64,000 bases of DNA from Hippasteria phrygiana (Eukaryota; Echinodermata; Asteroidea; Valvatida; Goniasteridae): assembly GCA_037893225.1 (NCBI GenBank), contig JAZGUH010000004.1, positions 434,001 to 498,000 of the forward strand, read 5' to 3'. Shown in pieces: positions 23,621-37,391 of the stretch (position 1 is its first letter; each line of letters opens with the position of its first letter). A model generated the notes under the pieces. The model saw only the letters and a list, made by a program, of their open reading frames with translations, searched no databases and was not told the DNA's origin. A program made the position numbers and the translations under genes.

Positions 23621-23901
23621 TCAAGTCGTTAGGGCTGGGCATGTCGGATCGCGGAACGTTGAACGCCTTGCATGGCATCATAAACATAATGGCTCAGCGC
23701 TGGTTCATTGCGGTGGCGCCTGCGGACAAAGACGACAGTTTCTAACGACTTGATTTCAAGTCTAGCCTTGCAAGGCGAATAAACTTTCTGTCGTGGTTAT
23801 AAAAGTCCAAAAGGGGAACGCACGGTAGAATTACACGAAGGCATGTCGCGGCAAGTTTTTTGCGAGGTCGCGGAAGAAAGTCCAATGGAAACACGGCTTA
23901 T
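23621..23901. mobile_element. Inverted repeat plus transposon right end
   Basis: TCAAGTCGTTAG at 23621-23632 is exactly inverted at 23742-23753. Further right, AAGTCCAATGGAAACACGGCTTA (ending 23901) matches in style the ends of the element at 17116. No left partner for that end was found, so it is a fragment or a composite. Confidence 0.35.
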
Positions 23902-25115
23902 GACCCACGCACAAGCCATAAAAGGACAATCTGATACCCCAATCTACTAGGGGAAAAATGTAGAATTTTTTCGCAAATGGACCATGTTTCTGAAAGTAAC
24001 CAAAATAAATGTCTCATTGAACTGAAAAAAATTAAACTACTCAAAATAACAAATGCAATCTTGTGTATCATCGCTGCACCTATTTGAAAGCTGGGGAAAG
24101 GTTTTACACACATAATTGTATCAGAATCACCTATCCGTGATCAAACATGGGAACCGTAGTGAATATGATACAAGATCTTCGGATTAGTCGATTACTCTCA
24201 TAATGCAATTTGTAGCTACATTGGAAACAAGTAACTTGAAGTAAGAATGATCAGATAATTGAGTGATAGAGATAACCAGGTGTGATGTCAAGTAATCAAA
24301 TTTTAAAACAACATTAAAGCTGGTTTTCCAGAAGTGCCTTTTAAAGTCCAGTTTCTTTTTTAGGTCAACAGGCTACTTGCCCGGCTAAAATGCAACGGAC
24401 GCAGAAGGACCGAAAATACACTTGTGGAAAGCCAGCTTTACATATCAGTTCTAGAAACAATTTTTATATTTTATCATTTATCTAAACTCCTTTTGCTGAA
24501 GTGTAGTTATGCATATTCATGTCAGAAAGATGCAAAATAGAATGAGAGGTAAAGAAAATTCATCTATTTTAGATTATAATTCCTCAACAAATGAATATTC
24601 ATCAGCAAACCTGTAGCCGATGCAACATTACACGACGCATAAATGACAATCATATAAAGTCCACCTTTTCTGAGAATTGTTTGGGATCAAACAATTGAGA
24701 ATGTAAATAAGTGATTTTTCAATTTGTTTTTAAAGAATTAATCCAGAAAAATTTTACTCTTTCAATTTTTCAGTAATATTTTAGAAGGGGGGGGGGGGTT
24801 ACGTGAATTTTCTTCTTTTTTTAGTTGGTGTTAGGAATCCTCCATAACTACTTAAACAAGTATTCCTGGGGATACAATATCACAAGCTTTGATTGGGGGT
24901 TTTATCTAACAGTCGATGACAAACAGTTCCTGTTTAAATTTGGCTTCAACTACAGAATTTTCAGGAACAGTTTTGATACATTTTGTAAGTTTTAAAAGAG
25001 AAAAAAATCTATCCTCTCTCTGGGATAAACTTCAAGTTCGCTCACAGAAAACCCAACTTTGAAATATAGATTTACCTAAACCAGATCACGTTTATTCTAT
25101 GATTTACAGTGCTCA

Positions 25116-25147
<32 letters not shown>

Positions 25148-25969
25148 CCTTCCTTTAAGAAGGTTAACAGGTCCTGATCGCAACTTCTGAAGGGCCGGGG
25201 GTATTACTCATGCACTTCTTGATATGATCTATACCTTCCATCCCAGTCCCACGTCAGTCGTGAAAATTTGATGTGGCCAGGTTCACACATGACAACTGTG
25301 CCCCAGAGGCCCCATTACGGCAACAATATGATAAATGTCAGGCCATTCAAAAGGCTATCCGTCACACACTTGTGAAAAATTAATCCCGGGGAAATAACTA
25401 TTATTGGGCGGTGAATGGGCTTGTTTCCCCCCAGGTGGTGAGTGCCATTGTGGGGACTCTTGGCCCGTTTGACACTATTGCCACCCCGCTGAAAAGGGCA
25501 GAGCTTTAAGGGGGGGGGGGGAGTTAAAAGCATGCTCGGGTTCATCTGGGCATTGGATTATTGAACCCTTTCAAAATGTTTCCTTTCGGAATGACTGGGC
25601 TATATATCCTAATCCTTGCAGGAAAAGGGTGAAGCGTGCCTATCGTTAAACTCTCTTGTGGCAGTATTAAGTTGTTTACTGAGATTCCCCATTCAGGGAG
25701 AAAGTTACACCGAGCAAGCATGAGTGAAGTAAGACAATTTCTACCAAACTGAAATTTTTCAACTCTTCAGATGTCTCAATTTTAGTCAACCATTTAGTCA
25801 ATAGGCGTGATTCTGATTCACAATACAGAGCGCCATTTGTAGCACTGTGCTTTTGAAAAGGTTGACATATCCGTTTAAAAGTGTGTCAAATTGCACAAAA
25901 TAACTTGAAATAACTCAGAAATATACGTTCAAGTGATGACAAACATCTTTTCAATGTCTGACCTACCAT
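23902..25969. other. Unassigned 2.1-kb spacer with C29 run
   Basis: No supported gene. G12 at about 24787-24798, an uninterrupted run of 29 C at 25116-25144, and a G run at about 25511-25521. Confidence 0.55.
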
Positions 25970-25976
25970 CTAGCTA

Positions 25977-26388
25977 GGGGTGGGGATATAAATCCGGATA
26001 TTTTAACATTCGGCTTGAACTCCACTTTATTCGGTTTCGATTTTGGAAAGCCGATATTCAAAAGCAACCTTCAACAAAACAAGCCTTTCATTTTTTGTGA
26101 CACAGAAGGAAAAAAACAACTGAAACATTCTCCAATTTGCTCCATGGTCTCTGATTGTAACTGCATTCACTTGCCAGTGGTCTTCTTGGTATATGAATAC
26201 CCTGCCTATCCACTTTTTCACGACTGTTTTTCAGAGCTTTTCATGCGCCACCTCACTCATCACTTTTTAATTGGCATGACTATGAGCTAGATGGGAACCT
26301 CCCGTAAAATCAGATGTACCGTCATTCGGTTTGAATAAACGGATTAAGGATAACCGGATTTTGAAATCTCTGATTTCTCTCACCACTA
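25977..26388 (+). mobile_element. hAT-like MITE (AAATCCGGAT family), copy 1
   Basis: Begins TAGGGGTGGGGATATAAATC, then CGGAT, and ends AACCGGATTTTGAAATCTC...CACCACTA, giving TAG(G/T)GGTG ends in inverted orientation. It shares most of its length with 37392-37820 and with 54752-55041 (opposite orientation), including TTTGCTCCATGGTCTCTGAT. No open frame with a domain. Confidence 0.65.
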
Positions 26389-26654
26389 AACTCACCTAAC
26401 ACCAGCGAACTAATTATACACATAATATATAGTGCATACTTGTACCAAATACTAAATTGATGCACATGTATGCATTAGCTTATTAACCAATAGCTAATTA
26501 ACCATAGAGGATTACTTCAAAATGTTTCTCCACCCCTTACAACTGCTGAAACCATTAAACACAGGCCGCACAATATAAATGTATTTTTTTCACTTCATGT
26601 TTATGAAATTCTCTTGCAATGATAAAATGTGCACCAAAAATCACTGAGACAGCA

Positions 26655-26830
26655 CAGGGGAGTCAGGTTGGCCTGATGGTACTTTCCTCGCCTTCTACCA
26701 CTGTGAACCGGGTTCAAATCCCACCCAGGCCGACATGTGAATTGGGTTTTCAGTCCTTGCCTAATTCTATGCGTTCCCCCAGAATATTATTTTGAGATTT
26801 TTCCTCACATCTCTATTAACCATTTCTTAA
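26655..26830 (+). mobile_element. tRNA-derived SINE, second type
   Basis: Head with A-box-like GGTTGGCCTGATGGT and B box CCGGGTTCAAATCCC (about 26708-26722), closing CACCCAGGCCGACA. The tail (GAATTGGGTTTTCAGTCC then CATCTCTATTAACCATTTC) is unrelated to the SINE at 13981. Only one copy is present in the window, so its 3' end is uncertain. Confidence 0.65.
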
Positions 26831-27384
26831 TCTTCTCTTCATGGATTTCTTCGGCTCCCAACATGTACTTTTGAGGAATCTTGTTTTCAATACACGAAAA
26901 ACTGCTTACATGTACAAAATCAAATTTAACTAATTATGAACCTTGTAACTTTAACTCGATTAAAGCCTGGGTCAGACATGTAGATGTACCTTCCCAGTAC
27001 ATTATGCTTGGAGTCACCATGCAAGGGCATTATGCGTATTCCCATTTAATGTGTGCATGATGCACTTTAACATTCTCTGCTATGGGAAAGCCAAACCTAT
27101 TCTGCATGTCGGTATGACGTGCATGCGCTGATTTTGCATGCAATCCAGTGGGCCGTGATTACAACAAGCTTCCGTGCTTGCATGAAAAAAAGATGAACTT
27201 CTGTTAAAATCAATAATGTACATGTACATGTACTATCCAGGTATGGTACATATACATGTAGCTACACTACTGAACAAGCAGTAAGCATAGATTTAAATCG
27301 TAAAGGGCACAGCACCTCATTCTCTAAAAATATTGCCTTTTCTTTAAAAAAATCCAAATTCCAAGCAACCAATCAGAAGCGAAT

Positions 27385-27576
27385 GAGAAAGATGGTCGGC
27401 CGACCATCGCTAGAAATTGATACAAAAATTCCACTTTTCTTGAAAAATGACAGCACACCAGGTGCCATGATTTCACAGGATGCTTGAGACTATTATTTAC
27501 TTACAGCCAAGTAAAGGTATTTCATAATAATTCAGCAGTTTTGTTTTTTTCATGTTTGCAAATGTTTTATATTACC
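27385..27576 (-). mobile_element. Partial family M MITE, subfamily B
   Basis: Inverted copy of the arm seen at 63265: AATTCCACTTTTCTTGAAAA, GCACACCAGGTGCCATGATT, CATGTTTGCAAATGTT, ending before TTAA 27577-27580. The inner limit is GGTCGGCCGACC. The other half is absent. Confidence 0.65.
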
Positions 27577-27580
27577 TTAA

Positions 27581-29183
27581 GCACAAATCTCTCCTAACTT
27601 TACAGACCAACGCTCTGTCAAATGACCCTTGATGAAAAGTGGCATTTATCATTGAGCTGTCACAATAGCTCGACAGTGACTGTACAGATAAGGCTCTCTA
27701 CCTCTTCAAATTTGGATTTTTCCAGCGGGTCCGTTTGGTTTCGCACTTGTCTTACTCATAACAAATGGCAGGATGAAACCGCCCGAGCTGCAATTTTGAT
27801 CCCGTGTTGACTCTTGCCCAACCACCAAGATCAAATCAGGGAGCCCCTTCCCTTCCCCTTTCTTGATTGACACATCCTAAGCACTTCAGGGAGGGAGGGA
27901 TAGATATATATACAAATTGTGTTTTAGGTTTGGGAACCTAATAATGGCAGAGAAACTGCTGTGTCAGTGTGAAGTGATATATCAACACAGGGTTAATTAG
28001 GGCGATGAAATGCAACTCACGCTTCTGCATTCCACGGATCATTGAAAAGCTTCATTTAGAAATTAGAAAAAACACAGAGATGCAATGACTTTTCAAAACA
28101 AATGAATCAAAATGTCAATGACGTAATAAGGTCAGAATTCTTTGGCCTAATTCAAGCCAAAATTTGGAATATAATTGAATGCGAGTTCTTGATGCTGGCT
28201 TTTACACTTTGGCGGCGCCAGACTTTAAAAATTGGGGGGCAAGTGAGGGGAAAGTCATAATTTCGGGGGGAAAGACTGAAAAATCACCGGCTGTCAAAAA
28301 TATAAAAGGGATTGGGCGGGGGGGGGGGGGGGGGGGGGGGCCTAAACATCATTTGACACACGAGGGCACTGTTCAAACCATCAAGATACGTATTTATGTA
28401 CATTTAGCCATGCTATAGGGCTTTTTCCCGAGGATTTCCAGTCTTAAATAAGCGGTCACAATGCAATAAAATGTTTACTATGAGTCTTTCCTTTTATTTG
28501 GTACTTTCCTTCTCTCGCTGGATTTTCTTGGGAGGGCAAACTGGGGGGGGGGGGGGGGGAATCCCCCCCCCCCAATAGCGCCACCACGGCTTTTACATGT
28601 ACAGTAAAAGCTCCATGTCTGCATACAATTTTAGCGCAGGTGCTTGTCATTGGTCTTTTCCAAGAGGAAAATAACATTATTGAAATTATCTGACCTGCAT
28701 TTGTGAAAAGTCCTTTGTCAAAAGTAGATATAAAAATACGCGCTTTTCACAGAAATCACACTGAATGGGTTAAAACAACTTTCTTAAACTTGTCTTTTCC
28801 CGACTCAATGTAGAACAAGAAATATGTGTTTAGGCCTACTGTTTGCAAATGTCTTGCTTTATCTTTGCAAAGGAATCTATTTTTTTATGTAAATGCATAC
28901 TCTAAATTGACTTTTATGACTTGAATCCACAACCCACTAGGTCTGTATATCAAATTTCCATCTTCTTCAGCCTTTATTTAGCCATTTTAAGGGTGTTTTT
29001 ATGACCCCTTAATGTGAATTCCCATATTCGTAGCACAGCAGTGACAATTTTACACTGTATCTTAGGCAAAAGCTTCAGTATTATAGGCCTCGTGGATTTG
29101 TGCTAAAAGTGACTTTTTTGTTTTTTACTTTTCCTATTAATTTGTGTGTCTTGCGTGTATTAGTGGTTGTAGCAGGATATTAA
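27581..29183. other. Unassigned spacer with facing G and C runs
   Basis: No supported gene. G23 at 28318-28340; G17 at 28543-28559 followed after 3 bases by C11 at 28563-28573, which could pair. Confidence 0.55.
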
Positions 29184-29196
29184 AACCCTAACCCTC

Positions 29197-29460
29197 TAAT
29201 GGTTCCCCAGGACTACCCTGCTAAATCCAACAGAGTCCAACGGTGACTTATATGAGTTTCCTGCTCAATCCAACGCAGTCCAACACAATCCAACATGCCA
29301 AGTTGCTGGGTATCTAAAAATAAAAAATGACTTGCCTGCTAAATCCAACTGAATCCGACTGTGTCTTATTTTTCTGTTGCCTGTGTAATCCAACAGGGTC
29401 CACCAACGGAAATGTCAAACAATTGGATCCTGTTGGATTCAGCAGAGTTCGGGTTTTAAA
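29197..29460 (+). repeat. Interspersed repeat built of CTGCTNAATCCAAC units, copy 1
   Basis: Starts TAATGGTTCCCCAGGACTAC. Units of the form CTGCT(A/C)AATCCAAC...AGTCCAAC begin near 29218, 29261, 29336 and (diverged, CTGTGTAATCC) 29381. A unit in the opposite orientation (CCTGTTGGATTCAGCAG) lies near 29428. The whole block recurs inverted at 51450-51716. Confidence 0.75.
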
Positions 29461-29696
29461 CAAACTAAACTTACTTTTTACTAAAATGCTTAATAGTGAA
29501 TAGTGAATGGCTTATCTGTACCGCAAGTTCATCAACTGACATCACAGAAGCACCCTCATATGTCAGGAAAAAGCATTTATTGTAATTTGTAAAGAACACT
29601 TAATTTTTATAATTCCAAAAAAGTGTTACACATTTTAGAGTTATGGTGCCTTTAACCAAATTAATGGCTGAACAATATCACAAACTAACCCTAACT

Positions 29697-29750
29697 CCCT
29701 AGGTGGCGTGAAAAATCGTATTGAAATTGGAGGATTCAGGACTGTTAGGG
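29697..29750 (+). repeat. Short interspersed repeat, copy 2
   Basis: CTCCCTAGGTGGCGTGAAAA, then ATCGTATT and TTGGAGGATTCAGGACTG; close match to 8559-8616. Confidence 0.55.
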
Positions 29751-32562
29751 CAAGTAGGCGAGGTACATGTAACTAATGTCCGTGTTGCATAATCATTAAC
29801 AAATGGCATCCCATTTCAACAAGAGTTTTGTTCAAACCCAAACTGCCAGAGCAGGATTCTGAACCTGTTTCTAAGTAATCCAGGATGAATGATACAATTT
29901 GTCAAATGCAGAAAGCAACCAGCAAAAACAAAATCAAAGTATCTGCACTAAGTGCCGGCCAGTCCTAATTTAAAGGGCAGGTCAACTTAGGTTCATGCCT
30001 CATATTTTCGAAAATAACGTAATTTTGAAACATATTTTCCCATGAAAACCCAGAGATTACAAAAATACCACAATTCCTCATGGAATTGACAGAATTGAGT
30101 AGATGGTAAATCATTATCCAATAGGTCTATAGTGATGAGGACTATCATTACGATTTGCGTGACATCAGAATCCCATGTGTAAGTAACAATACTGCAGCTT
30201 TAATTCATGCACGTTCAGCTATAATTTAGCAGCATGTGAAGGCATGTACTCCACGATCCAACAAAATACTCGGCATGCCGAGACTCTGTTACATGGCCGA
30301 TCACTCAGAAATCTGTCCATATACACGTATTCTACAGATGTGGCACACCATATCCCGAGGGGAAACAACTGACCCGCTTGCCGTCCGAGCCTCAACCTCC
30401 AACTTGGGGTCCACCAATCGGGTCATTAGCCTCAATTAGGACCCCTCACCAAAACGGCATAAATCTTCCATAAACCATCCCGATTCCTTCATTGCGAATG
30501 CATAGAGCAAGTCCAGAAATGGGTCGCGAGTCCCAATTGGGCCGTCTGGGAGGATTGAGATGCGTTCCAAGTTTGAAATTACCGGGCTGCCAGGCTCAGT
30601 GCCAGGGATATTTTATACGGGGAGCGTGGCTCAAGTAGACTAGAGAAGTGTGGCAAGTGCAAGACAAGAACTCCCCAAGTGTAGAGTTGAGCATGTTTGT
30701 CATGTAGCGTGAAGGTAAATAGAAATTTATACTTGAGGCATGATCTATTTGATCTTTTTCTTGTCATGGATGGCAATTAACTTGTAGGGTCTCGGGTACT
30801 GAAATGTTGCAAAAGGGAGGGTACACCGCTTGGATGATTAGCCTGTAAATAAGTGTAATGAACTCGGAATGCCATCACATATCATTCAGTAACTATAGAA
30901 CCTAATAAGCTACCAAGGTTTCTTTTCCAGCATATTGTAATCATATTCCTGTGTCCAGACTCACAGGGGTTTGTTTGTGAGCAGTTCAGATTATGAGCCA
31001 CTTCACTGAGTTCATTGATGAATAATCAGTCTGTCCAATTTTGAATTCCCTCGGTCGTTGCACTCCACTATTCATGCCTTGAAAATCAAGTTTCAACTCA
31101 AAAAGTTCATTCGATACTATGGAAAATGACTCCAACGTTTTCTCCAGCTGCTGGAAATTATGCAAACGTTTTCATCTTGTTTCTGGCCCTCAAAGCCATG
31201 CTTGGAGCACAAAGCCCTGCACCCTCCCCCTTCAAATGAATATCAATGATTATTAAATTCAATTGTGGAAGCTCGACTCCAATGGGTCATAAACCGTGTG
31301 GCCAGTTCAGGACAATGATGGCTAGTTCTAACACGGAATGCCACCAGGGTGCGCAAGGCCTGTCCCCTGCTATCCCCTACCAAAACTTGTCACTTTGACT
31401 GGGTAGTTCAGCAGGCAGAGACGATCAAATTTCAGAACCGCAGCCTATCCAGCCATGGTCCGCACACGTACACAGTCTTATCTGCAGGCGCAAAAAAAAA
31501 AGGAGGAAAAAAAGCCAAGACCTCATCCCAGGGTGACGGGTCCGATTTCAGAATCATGTTTTGAGAAGGTTTTATTTCACGCTGGGCCCTGTCAGCGCAA
31601 TTCTTTGCTTGGTATATTGTTGATGGTGGTACCGGGAGACCTCCGAGAACATTCTTATGAGATATTCAAAATTCTATTTACCCCGCGATTCCTCGCCAAC
31701 TCCGTCATTATGTTGACTGTATGAGTCACATTTAATTTAATTTTCCCAGCGAAAAGGGGGTAGTTGTGTTATCAAGCCCCCCAGATCCTCTTTCATTTGA
31801 TTGTAAGCGTAGTTGAAAAACCATTCTCTTGCTTACTGGTGGAATAATGATTGGGGAAAAGTTTGCCCGATCATGATCGCTGCATGAACAAAAGAGGCTG
31901 GAGGGGGAGACTAGAGTCACTATGACAGTTTGTCACTTTATAAATGCCTATATTTTTTTCTTCAAAAGGACAGTGCGGTCAATGACTTATATGCCTCAGT
32001 TCATCTTCCCTGTGATCAATATCCTGTTAAGGTTGAATCAAGATTCAACTTGAAGTAGAGAAGGGTCACCAACCAGGCAGCATATATGTATACAGTGCTT
32101 TGATTGCAGGATCAATACACCTTGATTGCAATATTATGCCTGATTGAAGAGCCTACACTTTCCTGTAGCCATCTCAACAACACCGCAGACTTTTATCAAC
32201 TAAACTGTTCAACTGACTACCCTCACATGTAAATTTGAAGAAGCAAAGTACTATTGCCAGACTAAAGGTGAAAGAACTCTGACAAGATTTGACATAACTT
32301 TCTGAGACAATTCTTACCAAATATACATCAGATTCCCCCAACAGTAATTATTTAATACAGTAATTATTTAATAGAACGCATTCTCTTCAGTTATTTGGTT
32401 CAAATATAGCCTCCTCCTTAAGATTAAAGAATTCAGTGGGGAAAAAAAAAATTAATACAAATCTCCCTGTTCAGAGTTTGATCACTGAAAGAAATAAACA
32501 CTAATTTCTTGACTATGAACCTCCTTTTCTTAATTAAATGTCCAGCTTGGTTCCTTCAGTTA
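29751..32562. other. Unassigned 2.8-kb spacer
   Basis: No gene or repeat family recognised. Plus-strand frames at 31349-31724 span an A-rich tract and carry no domain. Confidence 0.5.
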
Positions 32563-32808
32563 GGGTGTTTGAGCGTGAAACTCAGCTTTCCGCCTGTTCC
32601 CACCAATATACTCTAGCTGTACCTAGAGTGCAGATGTAGAACAAAAAGCTTTGTCCCTCCTGTATCTCTATGGAATTCTTTGCCTGATGCATGTTTCCCT
32701 TCATTGTGCAGACTTTCCTGCTTCAAGAGGAATATTAATTCCTACCTCTTGTCTTTTTGTATTCTTTTTCTTAGCGTAGCTCCATACCTCGAGTGGCTTC
32801 TTGTTTGA
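32563..32808 (+). pseudogene. LINE ORF2 C-terminal fragment
   Basis: A frame from about 32617 to the TGA at 32808 reads SFVPPVSLWNSLPDACFPSL, then SCFKRNINSYLL and APYLEWLLV. The LWNSLP...FKRNINSYLL pattern is the C-terminal signature of CR1-like LINE polymerases. It is a different family from the LINE at 22201. An inverted relative lies at 43495-43722. Upstream RT domain is absent. Confidence 0.65.
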
Positions 32809-34271
32809 GGCGGACTTGCATAACAAATTTACCACTCTCCCTTTTTCTGAACCTCGATTCCCCCTTGCCCTGACCATTCATGAAGCTCAACGGAAAGAGC
32901 ACAGTGCTAAAAATGCTGTTACAATCTTTGTTGGCAAGATCACTTAAAATCCTTCCCCAATGTACTGTACAATTGAAAGAGTGCACCCTTGGTAAAAACA
33001 TTCATAATCACACCTATATGTATGCCTTCTATCACCATTTGATAAATGTCAGAACCAAACTAACACAAACATAAGCATTGCCTTGCTTCTGCCCAACACT
33101 TCATTAACTGACTCCAGAAACGCCGGCAATGAAACAATATCACTAAAAGAATCCTCCCTCAAAGTACACATACACATACACTGTACATGTACAGCTGATA
33201 CAGTGCCCTCTTCGTAAAAATGTCAAAAATGGCACCCGATAGTCAGATGCCCCTAAATCATCATTCGATAAATGTCAGTCTCACATTGCCAATAACACAA
33301 ACACATCCGATCAATAACTTCATAAACTTATACACTATCGGAACTCAACACTAACCCGACTACTCAAAATGATAATTGTGGTGTGGAATCAACTCCACGT
33401 TCCCTCTCAAGAGAGAACTGCGAGCGTAACGGAGCTACACAATGATACACCTCTCCCAGACCTGAGAGAGGTGTTTCTGCCCTCTGAAATTCCCATTCTC
33501 CCTGCTGGTGTGCTCTCAGTCATGCTTCGTTGCATGTAACAAGATCAAATGCAAGCAGTAAACCGACCCTATACCTGGGCGGCAGATTAGTGCGTAAATT
33601 TAGTCAGTGATCGAACAAATATATTCATCGTCGCACTGAAATGTTATGAATAAATTGACAGCTAGAAAATTCCTATACACAGGGTTAAAGGTGCACTGCA
33701 CTGTTAAAACGCATGCGAGGGTCACTATCTGTTGTAATTTGTATGCCCCCCCCCCCCCCCCCACAAAATGCCCAAAAGTCTGGACCGTTGTCATGGCAAC
33801 GGAAGAGTTTAGAGTTTTGCTATCAATGGATGTAAAAGTAAATGCCACTATTGTGATCCAGCCAGCCAACAGTAAAAGAGAAATCGTTATGCTTACGAGT
33901 TGTCAAGCAGTCAAGACAATTTTGTAGCGTGGAATTTGAACTTCTATGTTACTCGTGAAGTTGTCTTTATTCAAATTTCTGGGATTATTTGTAATGAGTT
34001 TTGTGAATTGTTTTTAGGAATTTTCTTCGGTAACTTTTTTTCCAACCAAAAAAACAATGACTTTTTCTATTTTGGGCACCTGCAAGCCTCCAGAAAAAGG
34101 CATATTTCTGGTTGGTTTTGTTCATATAATGCACAAAAAGATAGGCCGGAATTATTGTAAAATAATTATTTTTGTTTGGGGGGGGGGGGGGGGGGAGGGG
34201 GTGGGTTATGTTCGGTGTCTCATTCAAAAGTGAATAATGTTTGTATTGCTAGAAAAACAAACCAAGTATTT
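32809..34271. other. Unassigned spacer with C17 and G18 runs
   Basis: No supported gene. C17 at 33746-33762; G18 at 34178-34195. Confidence 0.5.
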
Positions 34272-34524
34272 GGACGAGTTGCGCGCTGGACATGCTCGCA
34301 TTCAGGGCGCGTCACGTGTCCAGCTGGTAGCCAAGCGCGCCTTCACTAAAGGCTATCATCCGCCCGACGGTTGAAAACGAACGCCGTTTTTCTCTCGGTT
34401 TTTTCGCCATCCAACAACGCAAAACTTTGAACAGGTCAGTGGAACGTTATTTCCTATAACATGCTAACCCCCAAATCCGCCCATTTTTGAAAATTGCAAC
34501 AATGACCAATCATGTACACGGCCT
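34272..34524 (+). mobile_element. Family M MITE, left-truncated
   Basis: Starts within the GC-rich palindrome (GCGCTGGACATG...CAGGGCGCGTCACG) and continues through GGCTATCATCCGCCCGACGG and CAACAACGCAAAACTTTGAA to AATCATGTACACGGCCT, before TTAA 34525-34528. Confidence 0.7.
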
Positions 34525-34528
34525 TTAA

Positions 34529-35140
34529 CCCCCTAGGGCAATTGGTTTTTTTTCACAATGCCTTCTGTAGCATTGATTTTTTTTTTTTGTTATTGTACTG
34601 TGTAAATATAATTGCACACACATCATGTAGCACTTGCAACTCAACAGTCACAGAAATTGTAAAGTAAATAGATTACAACTCATTAGATACTGCGAAGACA
34701 AACGTGAAAACAAATAAGTGCTTACAAAGCAAATAATGAAATTGATGATCCGTCAAGTGACAAAAACCCCACAATTATTGGGTCGACCCACAAGGTATCC
34801 AGTCTGTTCTTTGCCCGAAACCCCAAGCCCACGACCACTCTGCTCTGCTCTAATTAAGAACACATCCAATTTACAGGGACTGTTTTCATAATGAATTCCG
34901 ATGGATCGGCAGCCTGTCAATAATGAGCGCGAGGGATAGAATTGGCAATCAATGAAGCTCTGTCTGCCTCTGGGCACGAGAGTAAAAAGTAAATTGCATT
35001 CAAGTTGCAATGGTATCAGGAGCTGAAGTCATCTTGAATTTTTTTGTTAAATTCAGTTTTCCGTTTGTGGAGTTCCTCCTGTTTTGTTTTTTTTGTCAAA
35101 CAATCCACAAGGGAAACTGACCAGGTAAATTTGAATACAT
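34529..35140. other. Unassigned spacer
   Basis: T-runs near 34549 and 34580; no gene or repeat family recognised. Confidence 0.5.
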
Positions 35141-35213
35141 TTTCAAAGTGAACAAAGAAACTGGCAGGAGCGGGATTCGAACCTGCGACCTCCGGGTTAC
35201 CGTACCGGCGCTC
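35141..35213 (-). mobile_element. tRNA-derived SINE fragment, second copy
   Basis: On the minus strand: GAGCGCCGGTACGGTAACCC, then GGAGGTCGCAGGTTCGAATC and CCGCTCCTGCCAG, then TTTCTTTGTTCACTTTGAAA. The B box GGTTCGAATCC is intact, but the copy is cut off just inside the A box, where an A-rich stretch takes over. Same family as 13981-14080. Confidence 0.75.
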
Positions 35214-37383
35214 TTTTTTTTGTTTTACCAAGACATAAAAAAAAGCACTAAAATAATCCACAAATGATGCAGGAAAATGATGAACAAAATATTTGGCAAT
35301 GTAATACTTCAAATGTATAACAAAAAATTGCAACTTTTACAAACTAAACCAATTTAAGCAAGCGGTGGAATACTTACATGGGTTATCTCCATACAACTTA
35401 AAACGAGTATAAGGCCGATGAGAAAAGCATGTAGGCCTAGTCTAACCCACTGTTTTTGTCAAACACGAGATATAGAAAACTCTTCAGATGCTGTTCGTGT
35501 AGAATAGTTACTAAAATCCTGAATACTGCCATCCATGCAGGCCACATCAACATAATGTACAGCATATTGTGTCCAAGTTTTGTCTACAAACATCTGCTCC
35601 ATCTGTTTGAGTCTGACAATTCCATGTGTTCTACAGATTAAACAGTACATTATAGGCCTACTGCAGAGAACTATGGTCTACCCTAACTAATGGTCGGGTT
35701 TCAGCAAACTGGAAGGAGTCAGAAGAACAGTGTTCACTTGCTGAAAACAAAACCAAAACAAGCAGAAAAAGGCAGAAAAACAAAGACAGAAAAAAACAGG
35801 GGCGGGGTGGGGGGGGGGGTTAACATCATTTTTTGGAACTACATGTACATGTACACATGGTTTAATTTTGAAAATTATGGAAGATTTGCAGAACGTTTGG
35901 CTGATTTTCAAAACTTATCATTAGGGAGATATCCCCCTCATACAGGAAAATGCCCACTCACATGGAATCTAGTCAGACCCCACTTTTAACCAAGGACGTC
36001 TGTCTTACCAAACACCAAAGCATATATGTACAGCATCTGACTATGAGTCAGACTTCATACCTTGGGCTCTGTCCCAGAACATTTTGCTCAATTCTGCAAT
36101 GACCTCTCATTTGTTGCAAGGGTCACTGCTCTGTGCAATAAACGCAGTTTCCTCTTCTGTTCCTTTTTACTAGATAAAAACTTGTATATCCTGAACCACA
36201 GTTTTGTTTTTACATTGTACAGTGACGTCCCCCCTTGGAAATGCAGGTCAACAATGTCAGCCCTCCATTAGTCTTGGATCCAAGATGTCCTTAGCAATGC
36301 GATGCATGCAGCGCGCACAGGCTAATGGCTGTACAGCGCCCTCTACACACGCACACCAAGGCCACATCACTAATTAAGGACGTCTTGGCCCTTAAGTATT
36401 TTCGCTCGCGAAATCGCGAGCAGAATTGTGTGTGCTTTTGCATGCGCGCGTGACGTAGTGCATATAATCGCGTGACCTACATTGTTAAATCGCTGACTCA
36501 ATGGTCTAGTTTCTGTACTACACGTCCAAGCAATGCATGCAGTGTTCTATCCCATGCCATCAGCAGCAGCGATTTCTCGTCAAGGTGGGGGGGGGGGGGG
36601 TGTGGAGGAAAAAGCACACAACCAACAACAATTGTTAAGCGTTTTGTACTCTGTATCTCTTGTGTATCTGGGGACATTTTTGAAAATGTGTGCTGATCTT
36701 TGTGTATTCTGGTGCATGTAAAAGCCAAAAAAGCCAATGACCCATGAGCATGGGGAAATTATTGGGGGGGGGGGACACTGCCACAGCCGTCCCCTCCCCC
36801 ATAAAATCACTGATCCCCTCCCTTGTTGATTTCTAATGATTTTGTAGATAGATTGTGGCTAATGAGGAGGGTGCATAAAGGGCAGAGGGGGCGTGGGGAG
36901 TATGAAACAGGAGGAAGACATTAACGAGGAGGGTTTTTATCTTAACAAGGACAATAACATCCCCTGGAGAGTATGAGCACGATAAAGATGCGCTTAAAGA
37001 TTCTGGAGGAGATGAAGACCTCAAATGAAGCGTGCGAATGCACGATTCTCTAATCTCCATGCTGTGGTTCCAAGAACAGAACAAACCAAGTCAGGCGTGG
37101 TGGATTTAATGAGGGCAGGAATCCACGGACACACCCCCGATGAGGGTAATGAGATAATTGGCTGTCCGATGACATGCTCCACTTGTTTGCTGGTTGAGCC
37201 AACCAACAGTTTGACAGTCCCTATTGGAATCAATTTGCTTTCTTTTCGCATGGTGGTTCCATCTCGGCGGATGAGTAATTATCAGGGGTGATGTGTGTTG
37301 TTTAGTCAAAGGTTGGATCTGTAATAACAGTGGTGCATTCCATGGCCCAGTTTCATGCCAATGCTGATGACTACATCATGCAA
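35214..37383. other. Unassigned spacer with several G runs
   Basis: G runs at about 35809-35819, 36586-36600 and 36765-36774. GCTCGCGAAATCGCGAGC near 36403 is an 8-bp-stem palindrome. Open frames crossing the G runs encode proline or glycine runs and are not credible genes. Confidence 0.5.
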
Positions 37384-37391
37384 AGTTTTAT

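Noticed and set aside
35141..35213. Functional tRNA gene on the minus strand
   Set aside because: The 5' half is missing and the same head plus tail occurs at 13981, so it is a SINE.
36472..36810. Overlapping frames around a G-run on both strands
   Set aside because: Glycine/proline runs come from the homopolymer; frames on both strands cannot all be real and none shows a domain.
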